Source: Trogon surrucura (Eukaryota > Chordata > Aves > Trogoniformes > Trogonidae). From it: DNA of 64,000 nucleotides. The position numbers were made by a program, and so were the translations under genes. The DNA is taken from contig CM036657.1 of NCBI GenBank assembly GCA_020746105.1, positions 2,410,580 to 2,474,579 of the forward strand, in the 5' to 3' direction. The notes beneath the pieces are model-generated. The model saw nothing but the letters and a program-made list of their open reading frames with translations, was not told where the DNA came from and did no database searches. This document shows, in pieces, positions 1 through 12,714 of the stretch; position 1 is the stretch's first letter, and the number at the start of each line of letters is the position of its first letter.

Positions 1-1930
1 TGATCCCGCATCAAGAAATAGTCTTCTACACATTCCAGAAGTCGTCTGAATTGCTTGCGCCCTGCTGTATTGTCCTTCCAGCAGATACTGGGATGGTTAA
101 AGTCCCACATGAGTACCAGGGCCTGCGAAGCTTTCTCCAGCTGCCTAAAGAAGGCTTCATCTACCTCTTCCTCTTGATCAGGAGGTCTGTAGCAGACACC
201 TAGTACAGCATCACCTGTGCCGATCTGTCTTCTAATCCTTACCCACAAGCTTTCAACTGCTTTGTCACTGTGCATTCAAGCTGCTCCTTTGTGTAGAGCT
301 CAACCCCTTCTCTTTGCCTGCCCACCCTATCTCTCCTGAAGAGCCTGTATCCCTCTCTATTGGATCACTCCAATCAGGAGAGCTATCCCACCACGTCTCC
401 ATAATCCCAATGACGTCATAGCTCTGCAACTGTGATTCAACTTCTAATTCCTCCTGCTTGGCTCACCAAGCTACATGCATTTCTGTTCAGGCATTTGAGA
501 TAGGCCCCAAATCGTGCTGCTTTTATAGGGCAAAGTGAGAGAGCCTCCCTGTCATGCTGTCCCCAGATACGTTTGTCTCCCCCTAGTGCCTTCTCTTCAG
601 GTTACCGTAACCCTTCCCCGGCATACCTACTTAAAGCCTGCCTCACTTGGTTTTTTAGCAAGCCCTGTTTGCAAAAACACTCTTGCCCCCACTTTGTCAG
701 ATGTATCCCATCCTTGCTCAGTAGTCACTCACTCCTCAAAGAGGGTCCCGTGGCCATAGGAGCCAAAGTCCTGCCTTAGCACACCTGTCCAGCCACACAG
801 CCAGGTCTTGACCCACTGGATGAGTCCACTTCTACCAGAGCCTTTCCTCCTCACTGGCAGTATTGAGGAGAATGCCACCTGACCTGGGTCCCCATACCCT
901 TCACCCTCACTCTCAGAGTTCTGTAGTCACTTGTGAAATACTCCAGGTTACCCCTGGCAGTAATGTTGGTGCCCACATGGAAGTGCAGGAAGGGGGCCAG
1001 ACCAGCCTTGGTAGTCCCTTTGCAACATCCTGGATCCTGGCCCCTGGCAAGCAAAAAACCTCTTGAGAAATCAGTTTGGGTCAGCAGATAGGTGCCTCTG
1101 TGCCCCACAGGAGGGAGTCTCTGATGACTGTCACTTTCCTTTTTCCCTTCATGCAGACCCAAGGCTTGGGATCAGCTGGCTCTGATGCATACCCTTAAGG
1201 ATCTTGTTTGTCCTCACCAATGCCCAGGGCACTATACCCAGGGCAGTTGCAGGTGGAGCAGGAGCCTTTCTTCCATTTGCCAGAAGTCACAAGCTTGCAG
1301 CCTTCTCCATCCTGACAGCCACCCTCAGCTACCTGTTTGACCATGGTCTCTAGCTGTTCCTCCTTCTTTCTGCAAAGACCCTATCAATCTCCTCATTGTC
1401 CTCCCTGATGATTTGCAGCCTGCTCACCTCTTCCTGCATCTCCTTCAACCTGGTGACTCTGCACTCGACCAGAGCGCATCTCTCATAGGAGATGCCACCA
1501 CTAGCCCCAGTCCCACAGAGAGGCTCAGGCACTTTCTGCAGCCCAAGACCTGGAAGTGTCATCCTCCCACCCCTGCCCCAACTCTGTTTGGATCAAGGCC
1601 TCCAGCGTGCCAAGGGCTGGGGGAGTGCGCCCTGCTTCATGTTGAGACCATCACTGCACAATCTCCGAGCAGCCCCACACAGTCCTCGGCCATAAGTGCC
1701 TGTCCCCTCTGCACCACAGCCGTGTTGATAACTGCTGCGACAACTACCATGTCATTATCTGCTGCTCTCTGTGAGCTGGATCCTCCCTAATCAGGAGTCA
1801 ACCTTTCTGTGTGCAAACTGCTGTGCAAAACTGAGAGCAGCCCCCCGCAGCAGCCTGGGTGCCCTGCACCACAAACTGCCCCCTGCTAGTGGCTGCCACC
1901 TCTGTGCAGCACTCTGCCCTAAGGAGCAAC
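1..1930 (-). mobile_element. CR1 LINE, 5' portion (3' part beyond left edge)
   Basis: Read on the minus strand, 1-540 matches the apurinic-endonuclease part of CR1 ORF2. It contains the 'YRPPDQ' block, a degraded 'DFN.P.ICW' block, and the region equivalent to 51,650-52,090 in the full-length copy in this window. From 560 to about 1,570 the minus strand carries the ORF1 end: the interval 1,350-1,562 encodes a charged heptad-like stretch typical of the ORF1 coiled coil. Many stops and frameshifts show it is dead. 1,570-1,930 is GC-rich and probably 5' UTR; that extension is inferred from position. No reverse transcriptase is seen, because it would lie left of base 1. Confidence 0.8.
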
Positions 1931-3699
1931 TAATAACAAAATCATTGCATGCTTTGCAGAGGCTAGGAATTTCTATGCGTTTGGAAGATGACATCTTTTT
2001 CCTGTACTTGTAGATGCTCAGTATACTGAAAGAGTGATGACAGATGCACCAGGTGTAGCTGTTTATTGGTAGTGCATCGATCAAAAGATGCTAATGAGGC
2101 CCTAAGTTTTAGAAGCATGCTAAACAGGAAGAAAAAATGGAAGCGAAAGTTACTAAAGTAACTTGACCGTTTTCTAAATTACTGGAGTTAGAAGAGCTAG
2201 CGAAATGAAAAAATCTGTGTTTCTTGCTCTAAAGCAAATTACTCTTGCTTTAGTACATATTCTAATATCCTATTAGAGAGTCATTATTGACTTATGTGAA
2301 ACGCAGCTTGACTAATTATTTCCCTGTCGACTTCATAAATGTAAATTATGAACTGATGACTAATGTTCTTAAATATTTATTTAGGATTATTTACCAAATG
2401 TATATCTTTTAGCTTAATACATTGCCTAGGCACCCTCATTTTGGGGGAGTCATCTTGAGCAAAGCTTTTTTCAGTTCTGCTATATTAAACTGTTGTTGGA
2501 TTGAATTCCCCTATCAAGCTGATCGGGAAGGGGACTTGCTGTTCACCATTCCCCAAAGTTTCATTTCAGAGACAAATGCTGAGTACTTATTTTGATGAAA
2601 ATTGCCATTTTTTTAGGTTGAATACTTAATTTGTCTGAGGGATTATTTGCGACTCGCTTCAGTAATGCTTTCATGATTTCTGGTGATGTAGGAGCTGATT
2701 ACTGGGAAGAAGAACATTTTTATAAGTAATAGTGTGTTCAGTAAGGATTTAAAGTGTCTACTGTATTAATTTCCTTTGAATGTGCACAGATTGTCCTTGT
2801 TTGTTCATTATAGACCCTGGGCTATATCCTGAATTTTCTGTATCTGACATTCCTTTAGCACAAGTTGGAAAGTTGGAACAGATCAGAAGGTGTTATGTTA
2901 ATTGCAGGGGGAAGGGTATGCCAGAGAAAGTGGTACTATGTTGTGGGTACAGCTGCTTCCTTGCAGTAGCAGGCTGTGAGAATGTAGCCTTACTGGTTAT
3001 GAGCCCCTTGTAATGTTAACTTTAGTATAGTGTATGTACCTCAAGAAACCACACCTTCTTGTAGCTTTTCTCTCCTTCTATAACAAAGTAGGAGCACCTC
3101 AAGTACTAGTTGTCTTCCAATTTATGTTATCCTTTTAATCTTAGTGAAGCAATAATGCTAGGCAGGGATACACAAATAAGTTACTGTTAAGTCAGTGTAA
3201 GAACTTAAGCGTATCAGTTAGTTTTTTGGCAATTCTAATTTTTTTTTGTCCCCAAAGACACAGTACTGTTGCAGATTAATGACTTGCTCTAAGTTTTGCA
3301 CATTTGCTGATATTCCAGGAACTTGGTTTTTTTGCTCATACCAGAAACAGATATTTTTGCCCTGAGTATCATTACTGCTGAATACCGCACAGTGCAGTAT
3401 TCAAAGATACCTTTGAAATCGTTAGCGAAGCATGCTTGAAGCAGTCTCCTCTCTGGTGTTCTAGTTGCAGACTTAAAGGTGACATTACTAGCCATAGAAT
3501 AGTCTATAGCCATAGAATGCTCCTGTAAAGAAGACTGATTTAAAAAAAAAAATTACTCGGGCAGAGAATAGAACACTAATTCATTGTAAAATAATATTTT
3601 AAAATAACTCTGTGACATTTGGCTTAAGAATCTGCTAATCATTGAGTTACTGTTATTTAAAGGTGGATGTGCCATGTGAAGGAACGGATGATTTTGTGA
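1931..3699. other. Non-coding stretch, no gene seen
   Basis: AT-rich sequence without repeats that I recognise and without a splice-bounded exon. It lies upstream of the plus-strand UHRF2 Tudor exons and could be intron. A 77-codon open frame at 2,780-3,013 has no recognisable domain. Confidence 0.4.
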
Positions 3700-4140
3700 A
3701 TGGTGGTGTGCGCATGGGTTTCCTAATCCTTCTGCATTGCCCACCAAGTACACCCAGGTCCCTGAGTGAAGACAATCCCACGAATGGGTTTGTCTTTTCC
3801 CAAGGGAGGAGCAACCCACACTGCCTTCCCCAGCCACCTCCCCACGTGCACTACAGGGACCTTAGCTCCTCCCACAGCGTGTAGGGGCTGTGTTTGGGCA
3901 GGACCAGGTTGGTTGGGAGGAGCAATCTACACCACCTTCCCCAGGTGCACTATGGAGGCCTTAGCTCCTCCCACAATATGTAGGGGCTGTGTTTGGGCAG
4001 GACGAGGTCGATTAGCAGATCCTCTGGTGGTAACCAGCCAAGTGGCAATTGTGGTGCCAAGAGGAGCTGTGCTTTTGTACCAACAACTTGTGAAGTGGAC
4101 GGAATCCTACTGATCACATCCCTTGGGTCTGTGACAACGT
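3700..4140 (-). pseudogene. ERVL integrase C-terminal remnant with internal tandem duplication
   Basis: The sequence matches 56,215-56,430 (integrase C-terminus) on the same strand. A segment of about 100-110 bp is present twice: copies start at 3,804 and 3,915 and share GGGAGGAGCAA, TTAGCTCCTCCCACA and TAGGGGCTGTGTTTGGGCAG. The duplication is absent from the 56-kb copy, so it arose in this lineage. Confidence 0.65.
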
Positions 4141-5253
4141 CCATCTTGCCATTTTATTCCCAAAAACTGCATGCGTTGTGCGGGTCCTTTGACCTTGCTT
4201 TGTCTTCTGGTAAAACCAGCTTTCAGAAGAATCTGGATTATTCTTTTCCTTTTCTCAAATACTTCCTTCGCTGTGTTGCCCCACAAAATGATGTCATCAA
4301 GGTACTGCAGGTGCTCAGGGGCTTCACTCTGTTCCGGTGTAGTCTGGATCAGTCCATGACAAATGGTAGAGCTGTGCTGCCACCCCCGTGGCAGTCGATT
4401 CCAGGTATACTGGACACTCCTCCATGTGAAAGCGAACTGCACTCTGCTGCCAAAGGGATCGAGAAAAATGCATTGACAATATCAGTTGTGGCATACCACT
4501 TGGCTGCCTTTGACTCCGGTACATATAAGAGTCCTGTATGTCCTGTATGGCAGCACTCTATGGCAGCGTGTCTTCGTTCAAGCCATGATAGTCCATTGTT
4601 AACCTCCACCCTCCATCAGACTTTTGCACTGGCCATATGGGACTACTAAAGGGTGAGTGAGTCTTGCTGATCAGCCCTTTGCTCTCCAGTCGACAAATCA
4701 ACTCGTGGGTGGGAACCAGGGAGTCTCGGATGATGTGATATTGCTGCCAGTGCACCGTCATAGTAGCCATCGGCATCTGCTGTTCTTTGACGCACAGCAA
4801 CCCCACAACAGAAGGATCCTCTGAATGGCTGGGCAAGGTAGACAGCTGTTTAGTCTTCTCTGTATCCACAGCAGCTACGTGAAAGGCCCACCGGTACTCT
4901 TTTGGGTCCTTGAAGTACCCTCTCCTGAGGTAGTCTATGCCAAGGATGCACAGGGCCTCCGGGCCAGTAACAAAGGGGTATTTTTGCCACTTGTTCCCTG
5001 TTAGGCTCACCTCAGCCTCCGACACAGACAACAATTGGGATCCCCTTGTCAGTCCGGAAATCCAGATGTGTTCCATCCCTTTGTACCCCAATGGCATTAG
5101 GGTACGCTGTGCACTAGTGTCCACCCAGAGCCTAATACTCCTGTGGGTCTGATATGCCAGGCCATCGAATCCATACAGTCCAGTACGCTCAGCCATCCCT
5201 TTCCTCTGCCTGGCTGAAGGCAGAGACCCTCTATTCCTCATTGGAGTATTCAC
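4107..5253 (-). pseudogene. ERVL protease/reverse transcriptase remnant
   Basis: A 231-codon minus-strand frame (5,253-4,558) contains a degraded retropepsin active-site block (D-T-S-A in place of the usual D-T/S-G-A) followed by the start of reverse transcriptase. The next part continues in other frames, and 4,442-4,107 carries the polymerase YLDD motif. Frame changes near 4,560 and 4,440 show the gene is dead. In an intact element this enzyme would copy the viral RNA after protease had matured the polyprotein. Confidence 0.75.
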
Positions 5254-5269
5254 TATCTGACCCCTGTGG

Positions 5270-6057
5270 TGTCAGACGAGAAAGTCCTTTCACCAAAATC
5301 AAAAGGAGAGGTGTTCTCAGTCCTCCTTCTGCATCTGGAGGATTGCTGGTTGCCGGTTGCCTTCTACCGTCTCAACAGCACCTGGAACGAAAGCCTTCTT
5401 GGATGACCTCTTCTTAGCAGCTGTCTTGCCCCGCAAGTCACATACGTGGGCTTCTAGCTTTGAGGTGGGCTCGCCATTCCACTTCCTCATGTCCTCCCCC
5501 TGGTCACGCAGGATGATCCAGAGGGTGCCACACAGCATGTGCCCGGGGCTCCCTTTCCCTCTGGCCGGGAGAGACCAGCTCTGTGGGGCGTCCCTGACAG
5601 CCAAGATGCTGGCCCATAGGGATGAGGAGGGTGAGAGATTCTCTTCAGAATGCTGGAGATGGTGGGACAGTCTCTCCACAGATGGTATACTGAAGTCTGG
5701 CTAGTCCATCATTGCCAGGGTGTTGGAGTACACCACTGGTGCATTCCGGACAAACCTCCTCCACATGGCCCGTGTTCACTGGATGTCATCCAGATCTTTG
5801 GAGATCCGGTTGCTGTCCAGGTCACTGTAGACAACTTCCACCACCGTTAATTCTCTCAGATACTGGATGCCTTCCTCAGTAATGGTCCACTTCCCTTGGT
5901 AATTTCCAGGATCATCCTTGAGGGCATATCTCACCTTCACACTCGACAGGAGCCATCTCCAGAGGCTGAGAATTGTTGCCTCTCTTCCGATTTCTTTGTC
6001 AATTCATCAGTCCCTAGCTAGGGATACCAGCTGCTGGGCTTCCTTACCCTCTAATTC
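5270..6057 (-). pseudogene. ERVL gag remnant
   Basis: Minus-strand translation in shifting frames gives text typical of avian ERVL gag, for example a block ending EEGIQYLREL and a following MWR.FVR block. It is interrupted by stops and lies directly upstream of the protease, as expected for gag. The part before the CR1 insertion resumes at 6,599-6,745 (…[13 protein letters not shown]…). Confidence 0.65.
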
Positions 6058-6598
6058 ACAGTATCACAGTATGCTAGGGATTGGAAGGGACCTCAAAAGA
6101 TCATCTAGTCCAATCCTCCTGCCAGAGCAGGAACACCTAGATGATGTTACACAGGAACGTGTCCAGGCGGGTTTTGAATGTCTCCAGAGAAGGAGACTCC
6201 ACAACCTCCCTGGGCAGCCTGTGCCAGGGCTCTGGCACCCTCACTGAAAAGAAGTTTCTTCTCAAATTTAAGTGGAACCTCTTGTGTTCCAGCTTGATTC
6301 CATTACCCCTTGTCCTATCATTGTTTGCCACCGAGAAGAGCCTGGCTCCATCCTCCTGACACTCCCCCTTTATATATTTATAAACACTGATAAGGTCACC
6401 CCTTAGTCTCCTCTTCTCCAAGCTAAAGAGCCCCAGCTCCCTCAGTCTTTCCTCATAAGGGAGATGCTCCACTCCCTTCATCATCTTTGTGGCTCTGCGC
6501 TGGACTCTCTTCAGCAGTTCCCTGTCCTTCTTGAGCTGAGGGACCCAGAACTGAACACAATATTCCAGATGCGGCCTCACCAGAGCAGAGGGGAAGGA
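6058..6598 (-). mobile_element. CR1 LINE, 5'-truncated, inserted in ERVL gag
   Basis: The 3' end lies at 6,058 (degenerate CACAGTATCACAG in place of the usual CACAGAATCACAG). The body then runs on the minus strand through the C-terminal region of ORF2 (…[23 protein letters not shown]…) and breaks off near 6,598, where ERVL gag resumes. The frame is fairly well kept, so this is a comparatively young copy. Confidence 0.85.
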
Positions 6599-6769
6599 GG
6601 GTAGGCACCCTTCTGTTAAGTGGTGCACCAATTCAGCAGGATTACATGCCCGCCCAGGTGTAAAATCCCAGGCTTTCAGAGGTGATAATCGCCTTAGGCA
6701 TCTGCTCAAATCCTCCCACACACCCTGCCACCACTCAAGGATCAACTGCCTCAGGGCACGTCAATGATC

Positions 6770-6863
6770 GCCAGGGCACATGGACTGACATTGCAAGGGG
6801 CGGTTGGACTAGATGACCTTTAAAGGTTCCTTGCAATCCAAACTATTCCATGATTCTATGTTT
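6770..6863 (+). mobile_element. CR1 LINE 3' end, short
   Basis: Contains GGTTGGACTAGATGACCTTT, a cytosine-poor linker and the terminal CCATGATTCTATG on the plus strand, the standard CR1 3' end. Only about 90 bp survive. Confidence 0.75.
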
Positions 6864-8184
6864 CTCTGTGGCCTCACCAACAAATTGTTTCCTTTTATGC
6901 CAGGATGAAACCAGGTTCCACATACACAACAAAAAGCCGTTGATGTTTGTTAGATAACAGAATCAAACAGCTTACATAAGGGTGTACAAGAACCTCGGGA
7001 GCTGTGTGGATCAGAACAGGCAGGACACAAGAACAACCACAGACCACGGCTGAAACGCAAAGAGTAGATTTCTTCTCGCCACCTGGGAATCTGGAGAATC
7101 TTTGCAGCAGCCCCCGGGTGAGGCACACAGGCAGCGGTCACACGAGCAGCTCGACAAGCAGCGGCGCAGGCATGAGGAGGTCTCTCCTTGCTGGAAAGCG
7201 GGGGGTATTTATCCCACGGCTTTGTTATGTTTGACCTGCTGCTCTGCCCGAGTTCCCAGGACTCACACGACAGCTTGGCAGGGCAGGGATGTGAGAGATG
7301 CCCCCCCACATCTATCCCAGGCCTCTGTGACCTGGGTGCAGGCGTGCTGCTTGTCGAGCACACAAGGCACAGCAGCAATCTAGTGTGAGATGTGTGTTTT
7401 CCGACACCTCAGGTGCGAGTCACTCGAGCGTACCTACAGCCCTCCTCGCCAATCTTCCGCTGTACCCCTACAGGAGCCCATGCAACAGCACCAGCTGCAT
7501 CAATCCCAGAGAAGAGGGAGATGTAATCCCTCATTCTCCCCACAAGGTAGCCCACCCAGCACATGAATGACATCAATTACCAGGGCCATATACCAGCCCA
7601 AGTACATTGCTTTTATTAAAATGCTCCCAGGCACAGCAAAATAGAGAAATAAGTAGCATAGCAAGAGTCAAAAGCAGCCACTAACAAGCCCTAAACTCTG
7701 TTATACAGTAAAGCGAACAAGCTCTGTGACCAGCACAAAAACCTGCCAATTAACAACTACAACAGCTATAGCATGCTCAGATCACAACTGTTATCTCATG
7801 CCCCATGTCACGTGCCAAAAAGGGCTGTGGTGAGTTGCTCCTGACCAGCAGCCAAACAACCACCCAGCTTTTGCAATAAAAACCCCACAGCATTTTCTTA
7901 AAAATACTACAGGTTAACTTGGCTCCAAATAGCTTTTTCTGAGGTCAGCTCAAGGAGCCACTTACTTTTTCCACTAGCATTTTGAATGTTGACTGAGTGT
8001 GTTCCATAAAGACATGGAGGATCAGAATTGGGTTTGTGTTAGTATTTTAGGCACATTCTGTTTGTCAATACTCTTGACTTAGATGACGGTTAGATCACAT
8101 TTTATGACAAATTACTGCAGAACACCACAAAATTCCAAAAGGTTCACATACTTTTTCTTGCAACTGTACATCATATTCAGTATA
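6864..8184. other. Unclassified non-coding sequence
   Basis: No gene or recognised repeat. 7,000-7,570 is GC-rich and contains a TATTTATCCC box and several short open frames without recognisable domains. It could be a remnant of an ERV leader or LTR, but nothing shows this directly. Confidence 0.3.
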
Positions 8185-8606
8185 AAGCTGGGGGATCACA
8201 AGGGTCAAGCCTGCTTCTCAGTGGCTGCATCTGTGGAGGACTCTGTCCGTTCTTCTGCCTTTGATCCTGATCTGTTAGTTCCCAAATCCAGCTCCTGAAT
8301 CCAGTTGCTGAGTCCAGTCTGGGACTTCCCTGGTGCCTGCCTGCTCTGCAGCATCAGTGGTGATTGCCACTGAGAGGGGGGATGGGATCGATATGGGTTT
8401 TGTATATACCTATGTATATTTCATTATTTCGCCTATTTTTTTTATTAGCACTATTATTGTTTCATTAAAGCTGTTTTAGTTCTCTTTTCCAATCCATAAG
8501 TCTCTCTGCCTTATTCCTTTTTCCCTTCCCCTTTGGGGAGGGAGAGGGGTGATTAAGAGCGTATCTGTCATTCGCCTAGTGGCCAGCCCAGCCCTAACCC
8601 TTGACA
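8185..8606 (+). mobile_element. ERV LTR, 3' half (same family as 10,760-11,567)
   Basis: It aligns with the second half of the complete LTR at 10,760-11,567. Shared features are the GATCC-rich stretch, TTTCATTAAAGCTGTT, the CCCTTTGGGGAGG purine-rich block and the terminal CCAGCCCAGCCCTAACCC...TGACA. The 5' half is missing, so no target duplication can be read. Confidence 0.75.
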
Positions 8607-9029
8607 CTAAGCGTTTAGAATTTACTTTAAATTTTTCATCTTAGAGTCCTTTTCCATATGCCTTATCTTCCTCACTTGGTATGGCTCCATAGCAGTTCTA
8701 CTGCAATAATGTTTTCTTATACTTGGTGCGCAGCGTACGAAGGTGTTACTTAAGTGGGGGTTTTCTGATACTATTCTAATCCAGTCAATACACTATAGTT
8801 TTTAAAAGAATGCCTGGGTAACTGGAGCGATGTGTACTAAGAGCAGAGGAATAAAATACTTGGAGCACAACATTTGAATGACTGAACATTGCTCTAACTT
8901 ATCCAAGCTCAAACCAGTTGAAATCAGCAGCGTGGAATTTTTTCACTGACAGTAGTGTAGTCAGTTTTCCTTTCTGTTCTTTACCAGGATTATAGAAAAC
9001 AAATATTCATTATCAAATTTTCCTTTTAG

Positions 9030-9292
9030 ATAAACGAATTGGTGGATGCCCGTGATGTCAGCATTGGAGCCTGGTTTGAAGCTCATATAGAAAATGTTAC
9101 TCAAGCAACAAAAGGACATAAGAACAGTAAAGCTCAAGTAAAGAGTGGCAATTCTTACAAAAGGACTAATGGAAGCTTAAGTCAAGATCTTTCTAGAGAG
9201 AATGCAAATTATTTGGACAGCGCGCCATCCACATCTTACTCAGACTGCATGGACACTGATGAAGAAGCTATTTATCATATCAAGTATGATGA
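9030..9292 (+). CDS. UHRF2: UHRF2 exon, first part of the tandem Tudor domain
   Basis: UHRF proteins are nuclear E3 ubiquitin ligases that read histone H3K9 methylation through a tandem Tudor domain and hemimethylated DNA through an SRA domain. This 263-nt exon follows a TTTTAG acceptor (AG at 9,028-9,029) and ends at a GTAAGT donor (9,293). The frame opens with INELVDARDV and GAWFEAHI and ends YHIKYD plus two bases of the next codon. The region is one exon in vertebrate UHRF2. The insert between Tudor strands is UHRF2-like (KRTNG, PSTS.SDC) and unlike the short UHRF1 linker. No stop or frameshift is present. Phase matches the exon at 16,736. Upstream exon 2 was not found in 1-9,000. Confidence 0.9.
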
Positions 9293-10759
9293 GTAAGTGC
9301 TTCTGATATTATTTTGAGGACATCATGTTATGATTTGGTGTGTATAAACAAAGCAGAGAGCAAGTTCAATTTTGCAACCAAGGAAAGAAATATTAAAAAG
9401 CCATAATGTCTTTCAGTCAGATATAATGAATATCCTGAGAGAGGTGAGGTGGGTTTTATTTCTTTCTTTTATTCACAAACTCCTGTGTGAAGTATTAACT
9501 TTGTCTGGACTTTATGAAACTCGGACTCCCTGTCTCTAAGGAAAGGAAACTATGCATTGGATTTTTCTGTACTTGTTTTTCTATGTAAAACATAAGTTAA
9601 TGTTTTCTTTAAAAACTACTCTGCTCATATTCAGTTCCTTCTGTTGAAGCCTAAACAAGTGTTTCATGGGGGAAAATTCTGATACTTGAATTGGTTAAAT
9701 TTTGTTTTAAAAGTAATATATTTATGCATGAGATGACAGGTCTGCATTTCACGTAGAGGCTTCTTGTAGAGAATCGGATGACTGGGAACATAAAATCAGT
9801 TCTGAGCTGGAGTGAGGGCACAAAGGAATTTTATTTATTTATTTTTTTAATCTGTGGTACAAGCAAATTTCAGAACCTAAAACAGATGTGCTAGAGTAGA
9901 GGCTTTGTGCCGTAAACTCAGTGGGAATTGCAGGGATTTCTCGTCACCAGCTTTTGCACTGATGCATTCACATAAATTGGATCCTGTTTTTTTAACGATG
10001 CCTTAATTTGCTGAAGCAGCAAACTAAGCTTCTAAACCAATGGCATCAAGGAGAACTTTTTATTACAGAGAACAGGAAAAATATTGCACTTCAGCATCTG
10101 AGAATAAAGGTAAAGGAACACATTTACTTTATACAGAAGCATATTCAGTATCAGTCTTGTTGAGGATAAAGTCGAGTCAAGCTTTCAAGATATTTTTTAA
10201 GTATCTATTTCAAGTTGTGTTGGTTTTAATAATTACAGTTTAAACCAGCTTTGCTAGGGAGAAAACAAGAATGTCGAAGACCTAAGCTGAACATCCCTCA
10301 GCTGCTCTTGGCAATACTAGATGCAGCTTTTCTTTACATACCTACCTTGGAGGATAATATAGCTTTTGTCTGAATGCGGAGTTCAAATGCAGTTTTATAT
10401 CTGCAACCATCATTTTTTTTTATCTGCAGATATGCTTGTCCACACACCGAAAAATAAATCAATCAATAGCTACAGCATTGAAAGCAAAAATTTACTTAAA
10501 AAAAATATTGAAATGCTTAAATTCAGAACTCTCACAACTTTAGTCACCCAGTATCATTACAGTTGGACTACATGATCGTTGTAGGTCCCTTTCAACTGTG
10601 CTATTCTAAAAGGAAAAAAAAAATGGTCTCTAAATTGATAGATATGCATCACAGTATGTTTTCAAAGACCTAGTTCTAAGATTGGTTAACTGTGTAACAT
10701 CACAGAAGTATTTAATTGAGCAAAGGGCAAAAATTTGAGAGAGTGTGTCTGTAACTGTT
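9293..10759 (+). other. UHRF2 intron, left part
   Basis: This is sequence between the two Tudor exons. AT-rich, no recognised element until the LTR at 10,760. A 67-codon frame at 10,040 and a 69-codon frame at 10,366 show no domain and look like chance. Confidence 0.6.
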
Positions 10760-11567
10760 TGTCCCGGGTTTAGCTAAAAACCCAACTCTGTTTAGTGATT
10801 TTTACTTTCCAGTTTAGTGTCTTCTAAGAGGCTGCACGTTCTGAAGTCAGCAGCACGTTTTTGCAGACAGGGTGTGCTACTGGCAGTGATAACACCTGAT
10901 GTTTGCAGTCACTGCCTGGGACTGGGATGCAGAAAGGCTCTGGCTGATACTTATTCCTACAGTGCCCAAGGCCACTGCTGGCTCTGGTGTGCCACGCTGG
11001 GGGTGCTGGGTAGTAAGAGGGGGGCACAAGGAAGTAAAAGGTTGCACCTCCGGGGGGTAACAGACAGGACAGGTGACCAACGAGAGTATTCCATCCCATA
11101 TACGTCATATCTAGTATAAATTGAGTGATCACAAGTGTTTCGTCCCCTTTTCGGCCTTTTCGCCCTCCTTTCCTGCAATGGCCGGTGTCCAGAGAGGACT
11201 CCATCTGACCTCCTGCTTTTGATCCGGATCCTGAGTTCCCGAATCCAGTTCCCTGTATCCAGCTCCTGCCACCACTGAGCCTGGGGCTTCCCCAGTGCCT
11301 CCTGCTCTGCAGCACCAGTGGGGATTGCTATCGGGGGAGGGAGTTGGGTTTGATATCGGGCTACTATCTATAGTTGTATATAGTTCTCTACTTTTATCTT
11401 CTCACCATTATTTCCATTACTGTTTCATTAAAGCTGTTCTAGTTTTTCTTCTCTAACCCGTAAGTCTCTCTGCCTCATTCCCTTTTCTCTTCCCGTTTGG
11501 GGGGGGGAAGAGGGGGTTAGAGAGCGTCTGTCCGCGTTAGTGGCCGGCCCAGCCCTAACCCGTGACA
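10760..11567 (+). mobile_element. Solo ERVL-type LTR with 5-bp target duplication
   Basis: It starts TGTCCCGGGTTTAGCTAAAA and ends CCCTAACCCGTGACA, so it has the TG...CA ends of an LTR. It is flanked by CTGTT at 10,755-10,759 and CTGTT at 11,568-11,572. A 5-bp duplication fits ERVL-type integrases. A TATA-like TAGTATAAATTG lies near 11,112 and TTTCATTAAAG near 11,424 is a possible poly(A) signal variant. No internal sequence follows, so it arose by LTR-LTR recombination. It sits inside the UHRF2 intron in the same orientation as the exons. Confidence 0.9.
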
Positions 11568-11572
11568 CTGTT

Positions 11573-12714
11573 GGAGTTAAATTACGTTCCTCTTTTGTAG
11601 ACAGTGTCATTTTATGCGAGTTGAGAGATTCAAGGGAGAAGCCACTTGTGAAGTAGAAAGTATAGTCAAACTGATCTGACTTGCACAGGTGTACCTATGC
11701 TTACAAAACATCTATTTTACTTTGTGTGTACCTTAAGGTCTAGCATTTCCAGTAGATGTAGACAGTCATCCTAGTCTTCCTATAACACAATCTGTCACAG
11801 GTTTGTGTTCTTAGCCAGTGACCATCTTAAAACAATTATGTCTTACCTAATTTCGCTTACATCATGGTCATTTACTTGGTTGGCCTGAAATGGTAAAAGT
11901 GTGAGCTTACAAGGAGAAAAGTTATTGTAAAACTTTCTAGCAAGCAAGATCTATGCATTTATCAGCTAATAGACACTTTGGTAAAAGTTAACGGCCTGCA
12001 CATGACAAAACACAAGGCATCATTTGTGACACTTTGTATTTACCTTTCAACATCCCACTTTGTTCTTTGAGTGGTAGTTAACATGCACATTCACATAGTG
12101 GGTGGTTGTGCATGCACTCATAACACTGGCTTCAGATATTAGTCTTTTTGCTTTTTTTGGTACCTGTAGAGCACACATATCAACCACAAGGGAGGAAGAA
12201 TACATGGATAAACAGGGTAGTATATACTGTGCGTCCTTCAGTTCTCAGTTCCAGATGCTCTTATCCTATCTGCCATCTCTTTGTGCTTGCTCTTTGAGGT
12301 TCATATTCTACTATTAGCTCCTATTTCTTCTGTGCATAGTTGCTGTTCCTGGATGCTTAGGTTTGGGCTAGGCTGTGTGACACCAATCCACCCTGACAGC
12401 CTTTTCTTACTGATTTCTTCAGTGAAGTAGCTCATTTCCCCTTCTGTCTATCTCCTACAGCAGGTGATTTCACCCTGGCTGAAGGGCTTTAAGCTCTTTG
12501 CCCACAACAGGAGCATTCCTGCCAGAGACGGAAGCAGTTGCTTTTTCTGCTTTGGGAAACTGCATGTGTGGGGATATAACGGAAGACTGGCGAGGATGAC
12601 TGTAGGTACGCTCAAGAGACTTGCACCTGAAGATAGATATGTTGATTATGGGGCCATTGGTTTATATAAAGATACAAACACATTGTGGTTTCTGATATGG
12701 TCTGGTGGGATTCA
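11573..12714 (+). other. UHRF2 intron, middle part
   Basis: No recognised gene or repeat. The open frame at 12,464-12,745 runs into the CR1 and shows no known domain. Confidence 0.45.

Larger units (their letters stand above)
3700..6745 (-). mobile_element. Decayed ERVL-type endogenous retrovirus, internal region
   Basis: Minus-strand order is gag (6,745 down to about 5,270, split by a CR1 at 6,058-6,598), protease and reverse transcriptase (5,253 to 4,107), then directly the C-terminal tail of integrase (4,140 to 3,700). RNase H and most of integrase are therefore deleted. The integrase tail aligns by eye to 56,215-56,430 in the better-kept ERVL copy at the right of the window, which supports the family call. 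No LTR could be assigned to this copy. It is old: frames are broken throughout. Confidence 0.75.

Noticed and set aside
2780..3013. Open frame with IIDPG considered as UHRF2 exon 2
   Set aside because: Only the short DPG word resembles the end of that exon. There is no Ubl remainder, no matching splice sites and no correct phase.
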